A stretch of 64,000 bases of DNA from G965233625 sp965233625 (GCA_965233625.1 OZ247499.1:5766001-5830000); one strand, 5' to 3'. Counted from the first letter of the stretch, positions 8,358 through 18,282 are shown. The notes: generated by a model from the sequence alone, not told the origin. A program made the numbers and translations.

Positions 8358-11300
8358 ATCACCGACCTCAAGAACCGTCCCCGGCCCCCTGGAGCCAGCA
8401 GTCCTACGGCTTCTGGCCGGAAATGAGTAAGGCCGGCGCAGAGCTTGCATCGGGCGACAGCGACCGCGCGAAGTTCAGCCGGCGCTCGGCGTTGGGAATT
8501 CTGGCCGCCTCGGCAGCGCTGGCGGGTCTGCCCGGTTGCCGCCGGCCGGACATCGAGCTGCGGCCTTATTCCAAGATGCCCGAAAATGTCGTGCCGGGCA
8601 TGTCTCTGTTTTACTGCACCAGCGTTCATCGCGGCGGCGCGGCAACGCCGGTGCTGGTCGAAACGCATGAGGGCCGCCCCACCAAGGTTGAAGGTCATCC
8701 CGGCTACGCCCCCACGCAGGGCGGCAGCGATGCGATGACGCAGGCGATGATCCTCGAACTGTACGACCCCGACCGGCTCCGTCAGGTGCGACGCGGGAAT
8801 GTCACTTCCACCTGGAAAGATTTCGACGCCTTCGCCGAAACGCACTTCGCCGCCATTCTGAAGAACGCGGGCAAAGGCTTCCGCATCCTTTCAGACGCCA
8901 CGCCTTCCCCCGCCTGGGATCTGCTACGGCAGCACCTGGCGGAAGTTGCCCCGCAAGCGAAATGGCATGTTTACGAACCGCTTGCAAGCACCGGGCAACA
9001 ACAGGCCTTAGAGAGCCTTGCGGACGAACCGTTGCACGCCCGTTACGATCTGGAGAAGGCGGACATCGTTGTTTCGCTTGATGCGGATTTCCTGAACTCC
9101 GCCGAAACCGGCGCGACCAGTTACGCCCGCCAGTTCGCCGCACGCCGCACGCCTGAAAGCAGCGGCGGGATGAACCGTCTGTATGTTTTCGAACCAACGA
9201 TGTCCATCACCGGCGGCATGGCCGACCACCGCTTCCGGGCGAGGGGCGGCGAGATTGCAGACATCGCCGTCGCATTGGCAAAAGAGTTAAAGCTGTTCAC
9301 CGCCGGCGCTGGCTGGTCCGCTGAAAGTGCGGGCGCTTTGGCGACGGCTGCCGGCAAGTTGTCGCCGCGGACGAGCATCGACAGCAAAGTGCTCTCGGCC
9401 ATTGCCGCGGACTTGCGGGAGAACCGCGGTAAGAGCCTGATCGTTGCCGGACCACGGCAGCCGGCGCACGTGCACATGCTCTGCCACGCGATGAACATCG
9501 CCCTGGGTAATGCCGGCAAGACGGTCCGTTACACGCAAGCCAGCGCCGTTAGCGGCACAGGCACGCTCGCGGAGCTTGTCAGCGATGCGGCCAGCGGCGA
9601 GGTGGAAACGCTGCTGATCATCGGCGGCAACCCGGTGTACGACGCGCCGGCCGAGATGAAGTTTGCGGAGAAACTCTCGAAGATCAAACACACTATTAAA
9701 CTGTCGCTTTACGAAGATGAAACGGCCCGCAGTTGCCGCTGGCGTCTGCCGGTTGCGCATGCGTTTGAATCGTGGGGCGATACGCTTACCCCGCAGGGCG
9801 ATTATCTGCCGGTACAGCCGATGATCGCGCCGCTTTACAATGGGCGGTCGCCGTTAACGCTGCTCGCCAAACTGCTGCGTTATCAAACGGATCAGGAGTA
9901 CGAAATCGTCCAGGCTTCATTCGCCGCGCGGCGGAAGTCGCTGGCAGAGGACATGAACTTCAACCGCTGGGTGCACGAAGGCGTGGCGAAAATCATACAG
10001 CCCGCAGCCTCGCCCGCAACAGACGCCGCGTTCGCGGGAAGGCTGGCGGAACAACTCAACGCCGCAACTTCGCAGCGCAGCGCGGATGAACTGGAAGTCT
10101 GTTTCCAGATAGATCCGTCGGTCTACGACGGCCGGTTCGCCAACCTTGGCTGGTTGCAGGAGGCGCCCGATCCGGTGACCAAGCTCACCTGGGATAACGC
10201 GGCGCTCATCAGCGGCGAAACGGCGAAGAAGCTCAACGCGGCGACGGGCGACGTTGTGAAGCTGACGCTGGACGGTCGCAGCGTCGAGGCGCCGGTGATG
10301 ATTCAGCCGGGCCACGCCAATAACAGCATCTCGCTGCCACTGGGTTATGGACGCATTAATGCGGGACGTGTGGGCGATGAAGTCGGCTTCAATGCTTACA
10401 CGCTTCGCACCGCGGATAATGCCTGGTTCGCAACGGGTGTGAAGGTGGAGCCAACCGGCAGAACCCACCGCTTCGCCCGCACGCAGGAACATGACCGCAT
10501 CGACGACCGCGACATCGCTCGCGAATCGACTATCGAACAATTCAAAGCCCGCGCCGAAGCCCTCGAGAAGAACGGGCATCACGCCGCTGACGGCGCGCAT
10601 GGTCCTGCCGGTGACAAAGGTCCGGCGGGACATGCTGGAGACGATCACGCAGACGACCACAGCCACGGACACGGCGGCGGAACGGGGCATGCGGATCAAC
10701 CGCTGATCGAACCGCCTAAGATGGACGGTAAACATCAGTGGGGCATGGTCATCGACCTGAACAAGTGCATCGGCTGCAATGCGTGTATGGTTGCCTGTCA
10801 GAGTGAGAACAACATCCCGGTCGTGGGCAAAGAAGAAATCGCCATCGGCCGGTCGATGCACTGGATTCGCGTGGATCGCTATTACCGCGGCCCCGAAGCC
10901 GAGCCGGACATGATTCACGAACCGGTCGCCTGCGTGCACTGCGAAAATGCACCCTGCGAAACCGTCTGTCCGGTCAACGCTGCCGTGCATAGTCCTGAGG
11001 GGCTTAATCTGCAGGTCTACAACCGCTGCGTCGGCACGCGTTACTGTTCCAACAACTGTCCGTACAAGGCGCGCCGTTTCAACTGGTTCGACTATCAGCA
11101 GCGCGAACTTGATCAACTGCGATTGGGTCCGCTGGGCGACCTGGGGATGGAAGAAACGCTGAAGATGCAGAAAAATCCGGACGTAACCGTGCGGATGCGC
11201 GGTGTGATGGAAAAGTGCACCTACTGCGTCCAGCGGATCGAACGCGGCAAAGCGGGCGCCAAGCTGGCGATGCCGGGATCGCCGGATTACAACCTGACCG

Positions 11301-11524
11301 ATGGGCAGGTAACGCCCGCCTGCGCTCAGGCCTGTCCGTCGCAGGCGATCGTGTTCGGCGACCTCAACGACAGCGAGTCACGCGTCGTCAAACAGAAGGC
11401 GGACCCGCGGCGGTTCGACCTACTGGATGCAATTGGCACCAAGCCGCGCACCAGCTATCTGGAACGGCTACGCAACCCGAATCCACGCATTGAAGCTCTG
11501 TCAAAGAAAGCCGGGGACGCATGA
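8354..11524 (+). CDS. actB: Alternative complex III subunit ActB (molybdopterin-oxidoreductase-like/Fe-S)
   Basis: This 1056-aa subunit is exported by the Tat route: SRRSALGIL at residues 42-50 is a twin-arginine signal. Residues about 70-710 resemble a molybdopterin-oxidoreductase large subunit, which in ACIII does not bind molybdenum. Residues about 798-1040 form the iron-sulfur part, beginning at KCIGCNACMVACQ (first Cys 805), with further clusters at CVHCENAPCETVCP, CVGTRYCSNNCP, CTYC and CAQACPSQA. A His/Gly/Asp-rich linker (about 745-785) joins the halves. The ATG at 8354 overlaps the actA stop; a GTG nine bases upstream is less likely. The gene ends inside the start of actC. Confidence 0.95.
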   Translation: MNHRPQEPSPAPWSQQSYGFWPEMSKAGAELASGDSDRAKFSRRSALGILAASAALAGLPGCRRPDIELRPYSKMPENVVPGMSLFYCTSVHRGGAATPVLVETHEGRPTKVEGHPGYAPTQGGSDAMTQAMILELYDPDRLRQVRRGNVTSTWKDFDAFAETHFAAILKNAGKGFRILSDATPSPAWDLLRQHLAEVAPQAKWHVYEPLASTGQQQALESLADEPLHARYDLEKADIVVSLDADFLNSAETGATSYARQFAARRTPESSGGMNRLYVFEPTMSITGGMADHRFRARGGEIADIAVALAKELKLFTAGAGWSAESAGALATAAGKLSPRTSIDSKVLSAIAADLRENRGKSLIVAGPRQPAHVHMLCHAMNIALGNAGKTVRYTQASAVSGTGTLAELVSDAASGEVETLLIIGGNPVYDAPAEMKFAEKLSKIKHTIKLSLYEDETARSCRWRLPVAHAFESWGDTLTPQGDYLPVQPMIAPLYNGRSPLTLLAKLLRYQTDQEYEIVQASFAARRKSLAEDMNFNRWVHEGVAKIIQPAASPATDAAFAGRLAEQLNAATSQRSADELEVCFQIDPSVYDGRFANLGWLQEAPDPVTKLTWDNAALISGETAKKLNAATGDVVKLTLDGRSVEAPVMIQPGHANNSISLPLGYGRINAGRVGDEVGFNAYTLRTADNAWFATGVKVEPTGRTHRFARTQEHDRIDDRDIARESTIEQFKARAEALEKNGHHAADGAHGPAGDKGPAGHAGDDHADDHSHGHGGGTGHADQPLIEPPKMDGKHQWGMVIDLNKCIGCNACMVACQSENNIPVVGKEEIAIGRSMHWIRVDRYYRGPEAEPDMIHEPVACVHCENAPCETVCPVNAAVHSPEGLNLQVYNRCVGTRYCSNNCPYKARRFNWFDYQQRELDQLRLGPLGDLGMEETLKMQKNPDVTVRMRGVMEKCTYCVQRIERGKAGAKLAMPGSPDYNLTDGQVTPACAQACPSQAIVFGDLNDSESRVVKQKADPRRFDLLDAIGTKPRTSYLERLRNPNPRIEALSKKAGDA

Positions 11525-13473
11525 GCACCACTGCGACTGGCGCCACTGACGCCGCCCATGAAGAGCCGCAACAGCCCGAAGGTTTCTTCGCCGGGCAGCC
11601 AACAATCACTTCGGTCACCGATCAGGTATCGCAGATCGTCGAGCGGCCTCCGCCGATGTGGTGGTGGATTGGCTTAACGGTCAGCCTAGGGCTACTTTCG
11701 CTGGGCGTGTTCGCCGCAGCGTATCTGATTTCAACCGGCGTGGGGGTCTGGGGATTGAACCAGCCGGTTGGTTGGGCCTTTGATATTACCAACTTCGTGT
11801 TCTGGGTCGGCATCGGCCATGCCGGCACGCTGATCTCCGCGATCCTGCTGCTGTTCCGGCAGAAGTGGCGGACGAGCATCAACCGCTTTGCCGAGGCGAT
11901 GACGCTGTTCGCGGTTTCGTGTGCGGGCATCTTTCCGCTGATTCACGTCGGCCGCATCTGGATGATCTGGTATTTCGCGCCGGTGCCCAACAGCAACGCC
12001 ATCTGGCAGAACTTCCGCAGCCCGCTGCTGTGGGACGTGTTCGCCGTCTCGACCTACGCCACCGTTTCGATGCTGTTCTGGTATGTCGGGCTGATACCGG
12101 ATCTGGCGACCATCCGCGACCGGGCGACCTCCAAGTTACGCCAGACCATTTATGGCGTGCTCTCGCTGGGCTGGCGCGGTTCGGCGGATCACTGGCGCCA
12201 TTACGAGACGGCGGTTTACTGCCTGGCGGCGCTTTCGACACCGTTGGTGCTGAGCGTGCACACGGTGGTGAGTTTTGACTTTGCCACGTCGGTCATTCCG
12301 GGCTGGCACGCGACGGTGTTCCCGCCCTACTTTGTCGCCGGTGCGATCTTCTCGGGCTTCGCCATGGTGCTGACCTTGATGATCCCCTGCCGCGAAATGT
12401 ACGGGCTGCACAATCTGGTGACGGATCGCCATCTGGACATGATGAGCAAGGTGATTCTCGCCACCAGCCTGATGGTGGGCTACGCCTACGGCATCGAATT
12501 TTTCACCGCCTGGTACAGCGGCAACGTTTACGAACAGTACGTGTTTATGAACCGCGCGCTGGGACCGTACGCGTGGGCCTACTGGATCATGGTTTTCTGC
12601 AACGTGGTGGTGCCGCAGATTCTGTGGATCGGCAAGGTGCGTGTGAATCCGTGGCTGTTGTTTGTGATTTCAATCTTCGTCAACATCGGCATGTGGTTCG
12701 AACGGTTTGTGATTATCGTCACCAGCCTGCACCGCGATTATCTGCCCAGTAGCTGGGGCATGTTCACGCCGACCTGGGTGGACATCATTCAGTTCATCGG
12801 CAGCTTCGGCCTGTTCTTCACCATGCTGCTGCTGTTCCTGCGGTTCGTGCCAATGATCGCCATGTTCGAAATCAAAATGGTGCTGCCCGGCAGCGCCCAC
12901 AAGGCGGATCCGAAGAACGATGTCGAACTGCCTGAGGCCGAAGCCGAAAACGCCGCAGGACTACTTTCGCGTTTTACCTCTCCAGAAGAACTGACCACGG
13001 CGGTCGTTCAACTGCGCGAAAAGGGTTATGAGAAGCTGGAAGCTTACTCGCCGTTTCCCGTGCATGGTCTCTCGCAGAAAATGGGCCAGGGACGTTCCAT
13101 CCTTCCGGTGTTTGTTTTCATCGCGGGCGTACTGGGAATTGCGATCTCGCTGGGCGGCATTCTCTATCTGAACACGGTGGAGTATCCGATCATTGTGGGC
13201 GGCAAACCCCATGCAAGCGTGCAACCGTTAACGCCGGTGATTTTTGAAGTGATGATTCTGTTCTCTGCGCTGGCGACCGTCGGCGGCTTGTTCGGGCTGA
13301 CGGGGCTGCCGTTGTTCGGCCATCCGCTGCTGAAAACACCCGCGTTTAAGCGAGTCAGCGCCGATGGATTTTTCGTCTACGTAGACGCCCGCGATGCAAA
13401 GTTCGAACAGGCGGAAACAGCCGAGTTGCTGGATGAACTGGGCGGCCGTCAGACCATTACGGTGGAGGCGTAA
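11521..13473 (+). CDS. actC: Fused ActC (NrfD-like quinol subunit) - ActD (DUF3341)
   Basis: This 650-aa protein joins two ACIII subunits. Residues about 40-450 are a multi-helix NrfD/PsrC-type membrane protein with periplasmic and quinol-facing His/Trp residues, the ActC fold that oxidises menaquinol. Residues about 480-650 (GLLSRFTSPEELTTAV, then a Pro-rich SPFPVHG, and two TM helices) match ActD, the DUF3341 subunit normally encoded by a separate gene just downstream. No start codon or break separates them; an acidic linker (about 460-478) does. Stop-start overlaps with actB (4 nt) and immediate adjacency to actE show one operon. I see the fusion directly; that it works as both subunits is inferred. 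Confidence 0.93.
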   Translation: MSTTATGATDAAHEEPQQPEGFFAGQPTITSVTDQVSQIVERPPPMWWWIGLTVSLGLLSLGVFAAAYLISTGVGVWGLNQPVGWAFDITNFVFWVGIGHAGTLISAILLLFRQKWRTSINRFAEAMTLFAVSCAGIFPLIHVGRIWMIWYFAPVPNSNAIWQNFRSPLLWDVFAVSTYATVSMLFWYVGLIPDLATIRDRATSKLRQTIYGVLSLGWRGSADHWRHYETAVYCLAALSTPLVLSVHTVVSFDFATSVIPGWHATVFPPYFVAGAIFSGFAMVLTLMIPCREMYGLHNLVTDRHLDMMSKVILATSLMVGYAYGIEFFTAWYSGNVYEQYVFMNRALGPYAWAYWIMVFCNVVVPQILWIGKVRVNPWLLFVISIFVNIGMWFERFVIIVTSLHRDYLPSSWGMFTPTWVDIIQFIGSFGLFFTMLLLFLRFVPMIAMFEIKMVLPGSAHKADPKNDVELPEAEAENAAGLLSRFTSPEELTTAVVQLREKGYEKLEAYSPFPVHGLSQKMGQGRSILPVFVFIAGVLGIAISLGGILYLNTVEYPIIVGGKPHASVQPLTPVIFEVMILFSALATVGGLFGLTGLPLFGHPLLKTPAFKRVSADGFFVYVDARDAKFEQAETAELLDELGGRQTITVEA

Positions 13474-14136
13474 ATGATGAAACGCGTTCTACTGGGAATG
13501 TTGCTGGTCGCGGTTTCCATCCCGCTGGTGCTGGGCGTGCGGGGCTGCAAATTCCAGCAGCGACCGTTGATGGTTTTCTTTGATATGGACTTCCAGCCGC
13601 GGTACCGCGCTCAAGGCGAAAGCGACTTTTTCGCCGATGGCCGCGCACAGCGGACTCCACCGCCGGGCGTGATTCCGTTCGGCGGCAACGACTATTTTTC
13701 AGACGCCGGGAACGTCACCCGTGACGAAGCCATGCTGCAAGAGGACGATGCTTTCTACCGCGGCAAAGAAGGCGAAGCATGGGTTAAGACGGCGCCGGTT
13801 GAACTAACCATGACGCGGCTCCGACGCGGCCGGCTGCGCTACAACCAGGTCTGCGCCGTCTGCCACGGTCAGACCGGTGCGGGCAATGGCATTATGAAGG
13901 AGTACGGCTTCGCGGAAATTCCTACCTTGCTAGACAACCGCACGCAGCAGTTCCCCGACGGCCAGATCTATCACACCATCGCCAATGGCAAAGGTCTGAT
14001 GCAGGGCTATGGCCACCAGGTTAACCCGGAAGACCGCTGGGCGATTGTGCTTTATGTCCGCGCCTTGCAACGGGCCAGCACGGCCAAGCTGGAAGACGTT
14101 CCCGCCCAATTCCGCGCAGAATTGGAGAAGAAATGA
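13474..14136 (+). CDS. actE: Alternative complex III monohaem cytochrome c subunit ActE
   Basis: This 220-aa periplasmic cytochrome has an N-terminal hydrophobic segment followed by Cys25 in LGVRGCKF, a likely lipobox, so the protein may be lipid-anchored. The single haem c motif is CAVCH with first Cys at 127, followed by TGAGNG as in class I cytochromes; a Met-containing segment near GLMQGYGHQV is a candidate sixth ligand. ActE passes electrons within or out of ACIII. Order and spacing (stop overlapping actF start) agree with the standard act order. Confidence 0.92.
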   Translation: MMKRVLLGMLLVAVSIPLVLGVRGCKFQQRPLMVFFDMDFQPRYRAQGESDFFADGRAQRTPPPGVIPFGGNDYFSDAGNVTRDEAMLQEDDAFYRGKEGEAWVKTAPVELTMTRLRRGRLRYNQVCAVCHGQTGAGNGIMKEYGFAEIPTLLDNRTQQFPDGQIYHTIANGKGLMQGYGHQVNPEDRWAIVLYVRALQRASTAKLEDVPAQFRAELEKK

Positions 14137-15335
14137 CCCACCACATTCCCTCTCTGCCAGACGAAGCCCGGCAGCCCTTACCGGCGGATAAGACCAAGCT
14201 CATCCGCATCGTCGCCGCGGTCGTTGCCGTTATAGCGGGCGTTGTCTGCATGGCGGCTGCCTGGATCGATCCGCACCAGTTTTTCTTCCGCTACCTGACC
14301 GGCGTGCTGTTCATCACCAGCATTGGCGCCGGTGCGCTGTTCTGGTTGCTGCTGCACTACATCACGTTTTCGTCCTGGTCGATGGTCGTACGCCGCCTGA
14401 TCGAGCATACCGCGGTGCTGCTGGCCCCAGCCGCGTTGCTGTTCCTGCCGCTGCTGCTGGGCATGTCGGAACTGTTTCCGTGGGCCAGGGGCGAAGTGGA
14501 TCCGGTCATCGAGGGCAAGCAGTCATACTTGAATCAGCCGTTCTTCGTGGTGCGGGCGGTGGGATACTTTGTCGTGTGGATTGCGCTGTTTTTCTTCTTC
14601 CGCCGCGGATCGTTGCAGCAGGATCAGCAGCAAAGCGATAGCAACACGGTGAAGCGCCTGCGCAAGTTCAGCGCCCCGGCCATGCTGCTGCTCGCGCTGA
14701 CAACTACGTTCGCCTCGTTCGACTGGATCATGTCGCTGGACCCGCATTGGTACTCGAACATTTTTGGCGTGTACTTCTGGGCGGGCGCTTTTTCCAGTTC
14801 GCTGGCGGTTATTACGCTGCTGGCTGTCTGGGCGCGGCGGCAACCGGGGATGGATCAGGTTATCACCATCGAACATGTGCACGACCTGGGGAAATTTCAG
14901 CTGGGGCTGGTCTGCTTCTGGGCTTACATCGGGTTCTCGCAATACCTGCTGATCTGGTACGCCGCAATTCCTGAAGAAACGGCCTGGTACTCGCATCGCG
15001 CCGGCAACGCGTGGGGGCTGGTCAGCTACGTGCTAGCGGCCGGTCACTTTGTGCTGCCGTTCCTGGTGCTGCTGCCGCGGCAGATGAAACGCACGCCTGC
15101 GGTGCTGGTCGCTGTGTCGGTGTGTCTGCTGTTTTTCCATGCGGTGGATCTGGCTTGGCAGGTGCTGCCCGTGCTGGGTGAGCAGGCGTATCTGGTGCAC
15201 TGGATCGATGTCTTTGTGTGGATGCTGGTGCTTGCCGCCGGCGTGTGGTGCATCCTGACTGTGGCAGCCGGACACGCGCTGGCTCCGGTCGGCGACCCAC
15301 GTCTGCGTGCTTCGATGTCGCTGGAGAATGAGTAA
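14133..15335 (+). CDS. actF: Alternative complex III membrane subunit ActF (NrfD-like)
   Basis: This 400-aa polytopic protein has about ten TM helices. ActF is a second NrfD-like membrane subunit of ACIII and structurally resembles the quinol-binding ActC. Recognisable stretches are FDWIMSLDPHWYSNIFGVYF near residue 195 and FSQYLLIWYAAIPEETAWY near 270, both typical of the family. It overlaps actE by 4 nt, and the next frame begins 10 nt after its stop, so transcription continues into the oxidase genes. Confidence 0.93.
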   Translation: MTHHIPSLPDEARQPLPADKTKLIRIVAAVVAVIAGVVCMAAAWIDPHQFFFRYLTGVLFITSIGAGALFWLLLHYITFSSWSMVVRRLIEHTAVLLAPAALLFLPLLLGMSELFPWARGEVDPVIEGKQSYLNQPFFVVRAVGYFVVWIALFFFFRRGSLQQDQQQSDSNTVKRLRKFSAPAMLLLALTTTFASFDWIMSLDPHWYSNIFGVYFWAGAFSSSLAVITLLAVWARRQPGMDQVITIEHVHDLGKFQLGLVCFWAYIGFSQYLLIWYAAIPEETAWYSHRAGNAWGLVSYVLAAGHFVLPFLVLLPRQMKRTPAVLVAVSVCLLFFHAVDLAWQVLPVLGEQAYLVHWIDVFVWMLVLAAGVWCILTVAAGHALAPVGDPRLRASMSLENE

Positions 15336-15345
15336 GGGCGCCGCT

Positions 15346-15924
15346 ATGGAAAATAACCCGCAGGACAATCCCGCAGAACAGAATGAAGGCGCCGCGCAGG
15401 CGGACTCCGCCGCCGATCTGCCGAGCCTCACCAGTTCGTGGAGCTGGATGACTGCCACGATCTTAAGCATCGTTCTCGGCTTGCTGGTGGCCGTGCTGAT
15501 GACCTTCGCCATGTTCTGGATCGGCGACTACTACCGTGGGTCCGAAGCCAGTCTGCACGAGCAACGCAAACAGAAACTTCGTGAGATAACGGCCACGGCG
15601 CAGAAAGAACTGACAACCTACACCTGGGTGAACCAGGACGATAAGACCGTCCGCGTCCCTATCGACAGAGCCATGCAACTGCTCGTTGACGAGGGCGGAT
15701 TCACACCACCACCGCCGCCAGAAGATAAGCCTAAGGAAGACAAGCCAGAGGAAGACAAAGACAAAAAGCCCGCGGACGACAAGCCCAAGGAAGAAGCGGC
15801 CAAAGACAAACCTTCGCAGGAAACTTCCACAGATGAAGACGCTTCTTCTGGAAAAGAGGAGCCGGAGAACGACAGCGACGGAGCCACGCAAGAAGACGAC
15901 CCGGCCGGCGCTGAAGGGGAATAG
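15346..15924 (+). CDS. Single-TM protein with acidic/Lys-rich tail between ACIII and oxidase genes
   Basis: This 192-aa protein (ATG at 15346; the longer frame starting at 15307 lies inside actF) has one TM helix at about residues 35-60. A short conserved-looking module, TYTWVNQDD...VRVPIDRAMQLLV (about 87-115), follows. Small anchored proteins with a similar Y-G/T-W-V...PIDRAM element occur beside cytochrome oxidase genes in other bacteria, where their role is unclear. From about residue 120 the chain is a low-complexity Pro, Lys, Glu, Asp tail, presumably disordered and periplasmic. I infer an accessory or assembly role from position only. Confidence 0.75.
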   Translation: MENNPQDNPAEQNEGAAQADSAADLPSLTSSWSWMTATILSIVLGLLVAVLMTFAMFWIGDYYRGSEASLHEQRKQKLREITATAQKELTTYTWVNQDDKTVRVPIDRAMQLLVDEGGFTPPPPPEDKPKEDKPEEDKDKKPADDKPKEEAAKDKPSQETSTDEDASSGKEEPENDSDGATQEDDPAGAEGE

Positions 15925-15930
15925 CTGCTT

Positions 15931-16188
15931 ATGTCGATTGCCTACTTCATCATTTTCGGGACCATCGCGTTGCTGGGCGTTTCGGCGGCGTTCGTCTTTG
16001 GCTGGGCGATTCAATCCGGGCAGTTTTCCGACTTTGAAAAAGGCGCCACCAGTATCTTTGATGCGGATGAACCGCTGGGCGAAATGACGGACTTCTTCCC
16101 GGGGCAACAGCCCGGAAGTCCCGGCGCCACGGACCCTTCGCAACCATCCCCGGACACTGCCGGAAACAACGATGTCGACAACCGCTGA
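15931..16188 (+). CDS. ccoS: cbb3 oxidase maturation protein CcoS-like
   Basis: This 85-aa protein has one N-terminal TM helix (residues 3-27) and then GWAIQSGQFSDFEKGA...FDADEPLG, which matches CcoS (usual pattern W-A-x-x-S-G-Q-F-D-D). CcoS is needed for insertion of redox cofactors into cbb3-type oxidase in Rhodobacter. The tail beyond residue 55 is Pro/Gly/Ser/Asp-rich and unusually long for the family. It overlaps ccoN by 17 nt. Confidence 0.8.
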   Translation: MSIAYFIIFGTIALLGVSAAFVFGWAIQSGQFSDFEKGATSIFDADEPLGEMTDFFPGQQPGSPGATDPSQPSPDTAGNNDVDNR

Positions 16189-17677
16189 TTTAAGTAATGA
16201 AGATTGGGCGCGCGTTGCTGAGCCATACGCCCGGATGCGGCTGCGTGTGGATCAGTCTGCACGTCTGCCCGTGCTAACCTACTTCGCGTGTTCTTTATTC
16301 TGGCTGCTGGCTGGCTCGGTGCTGGCGATGCTTGCCTCGCTGAAGCTGCACTGGCCGGGTTTTCTGGACGATGCTGCCTGGCTGACGTTCGGCCGCGTGC
16401 GTCCGGCGCATTTGAATACGATGGCGCTGGGCTGGGCGTCGCAAGCGGGTATCGGCGTAATGCTGTGGTTGTTCGCGCGGCTCTCGAAGACCAGTCTGGC
16501 GATGCCGCGGATGCTGGTCGTTTCCGCCGTGATCTGGAACATCGGCATCCTGTGGGGCACCATTGGCATTCTGGCTGGCAAAAGCACTTCGGTGGAATGG
16601 CTGGAATTCCCGCCAGAAGTGGCGCCGGTGCTGGCTGCCGCCTTCGCGATTGTGGCTGTCGCTTCGTTCGTGACGTTCAACAAACGCGAAGAAGGGCACG
16701 TCTATGTTTCGCAGTGGTATCTCTTTGGCGCCGCCTTCTGGTTCCCGTGGCTCTACGTTGTGGGCAACCTGCTGATCCTGATTGCTTCCCTGCAAGGCGT
16801 GCTACAGCCGGTAGTGAACTGGTGGTTCGCCCACAATGTGCTCGGACTGTGGCTCACGCCGATCGGACTGGCGGCGGCGTATTACCTGATCCCGAAGGTG
16901 ATCGGACGGCCGATTTACAGCTACCAGTTGAGCATTCTGGGCTTCTGGGCGCTGGCGTTCTTTTACAACTCCGCGGGCGTGCATCACCTGATTGGCGGCC
17001 CGGTGCCGGCATGGCTGATAACGTATTCGATTGTCGCCAGCGTGATGATGGTCATTCCCGTGGTGACGGTCGCGATCAACCATCACATGACCATGGTAGG
17101 CCGCTTCCGGCTGCTGCGATTCAGTCCAACGTTGCGGTTTATCGTGTTCGGCGCCATGAGCTATACGGCGGTGAGTATTCAGGGTTCGTTACAGTCGCTG
17201 CGGACGATTAACGAAGTCACGCACTTCACGCATTACACAGTGGCTCACGCGCATCTTGGCGTGTATGCGTTTTTTACGATGACCATGTTTGGCAGCATGT
17301 ATTACATTGTGCCGCGATTGACCTCCTGGGAGTGGTCTTCGGCGTGGCTTATCCGCGTGCACTTCTGGACATGCGCGGCAGGAATCGCGTTGTACTGGCT
17401 TTCGCTTACCTGGGGTGGCTGGTATCAGGGGCTGATGATGAACGATGCGGATGTGCCATTTATGGATATCATCAACTACACGCTGCCCTACCTGAAAGTG
17501 CGTTCGATTTCCGGGATACTGATGACCGTCGGACACGTCGCCTTCACGTGGCTGTTTGTGACCAATCTGCTCCATCTGGGCAAGCGGCATTTCAACCCGA
17601 CTGTGCTTGGCGATGAGGAAGAATACAACACGCTGACAAACCGCCGCCGCGACACCGCGCGGGAGGAGCAGGCATGA
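16172..17677 (+). CDS. ccoN: cbb3-type cytochrome c oxidase catalytic subunit CcoN
   Basis: This 501-aa haem-copper oxidase subunit I has 12 or so TM helices. Metal ligands are in place: His80 (RPAHLNTM, low-spin haem), His221 (WWFAHNVLGLW), His271 and His272 (SAGVHHLIGGPVP, CuB), and His359 and His361 (HYTVAHAHLG, haems). The enzyme reduces oxygen to water with high affinity in C-family oxidases. Its start lies within the 3-prime end of ccoS. Next come ccoO, ccoP and a copper ATPase, so this operon supplies the enzyme and its copper. No ccoQ or ccoG is seen. Confidence 0.95.
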   Translation: MSTTADLSNEDWARVAEPYARMRLRVDQSARLPVLTYFACSLFWLLAGSVLAMLASLKLHWPGFLDDAAWLTFGRVRPAHLNTMALGWASQAGIGVMLWLFARLSKTSLAMPRMLVVSAVIWNIGILWGTIGILAGKSTSVEWLEFPPEVAPVLAAAFAIVAVASFVTFNKREEGHVYVSQWYLFGAAFWFPWLYVVGNLLILIASLQGVLQPVVNWWFAHNVLGLWLTPIGLAAAYYLIPKVIGRPIYSYQLSILGFWALAFFYNSAGVHHLIGGPVPAWLITYSIVASVMMVIPVVTVAINHHMTMVGRFRLLRFSPTLRFIVFGAMSYTAVSIQGSLQSLRTINEVTHFTHYTVAHAHLGVYAFFTMTMFGSMYYIVPRLTSWEWSSAWLIRVHFWTCAAGIALYWLSLTWGGWYQGLMMNDADVPFMDIINYTLPYLKVRSISGILMTVGHVAFTWLFVTNLLHLGKRHFNPTVLGDEEEYNTLTNRRRDTAREEQA

Positions 17678-18282
17678 GACACGGCCCGTTTATCTTTCTG
17701 GGGGTCCTACTAAGCTTCGCCAGTTCCTGGCTGGTGCTGATCTTCACCCCCTACATTCAGCTGCAGTTTCTGGAGCCTATTGTCAACGAAGACACCGGGT
17801 CCGCTTACCCCAGCACGCTGGGCGGTGAAGCGGAAGAAGGCGAACAGGTCTACGCCGCCAACGGCTGCATGTATTGCCACAGCCAGCAGGTGCGCGCGGA
17901 AGGTTTCGGCGCCGACTTTGAACGCGGCTGGGGCCCGCGGCGCACCCAGGCCGAAGACTATATCGGCGACAACCGCGTGATGCTCGGCACCATGCGGACC
18001 GGCCCGGACCTGGCGAACATCGGCGTCAGGCAGCCATCGGCCGAGTGGCATCATCTGCATCTGTACAATCCGCAGATTACGTCCAAAGGGTCGATCATGC
18101 CCGCATTTGGTTTTCTGTACCAGAAGCGGAAGATCACCGGCGAGCGTTCTTCGCGGGCCTTAGACCTGCCAGAAGAATTTGCCGTCGAGGCGGGATACGA
18201 AGTCGTGCCAACCGAAGAGGCTGACGCGCTGGTCAGTTACCTGCTGCAACTAGATCGCTCTCAACCCCTTGAGGCGCCATGA
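17674..18282 (+). CDS. ccoO: cbb3-type oxidase monohaem cytochrome c subunit CcoO
   Basis: This 202-aa protein has one N-terminal TM anchor (about residues 5-30) and one haem c site: Cys65, Cys68, His69 in CMYCHSQQVR, the classic CcoO signature. The sixth-ligand Met is probably in GSIMPAFGFLY. CcoO relays electrons from CcoP or another cytochrome to CcoN. It overlaps both ccoN and ccoP by 4 nt. Confidence 0.95.
   Translation: MRHGPFIFLGVLLSFASSWLVLIFTPYIQLQFLEPIVNEDTGSAYPSTLGGEAEEGEQVYAANGCMYCHSQQVRAEGFGADFERGWGPRRTQAEDYIGDNRVMLGTMRTGPDLANIGVRQPSAEWHHLHLYNPQITSKGSIMPAFGFLYQKRKITGERSSRALDLPEEFAVEAGYEVVPTEEADALVSYLLQLDRSQPLEAP

Noticed and set aside
9917..11116. 399-aa frame opposite actB
   Set aside because: Antisense shadow of a complete ActB.
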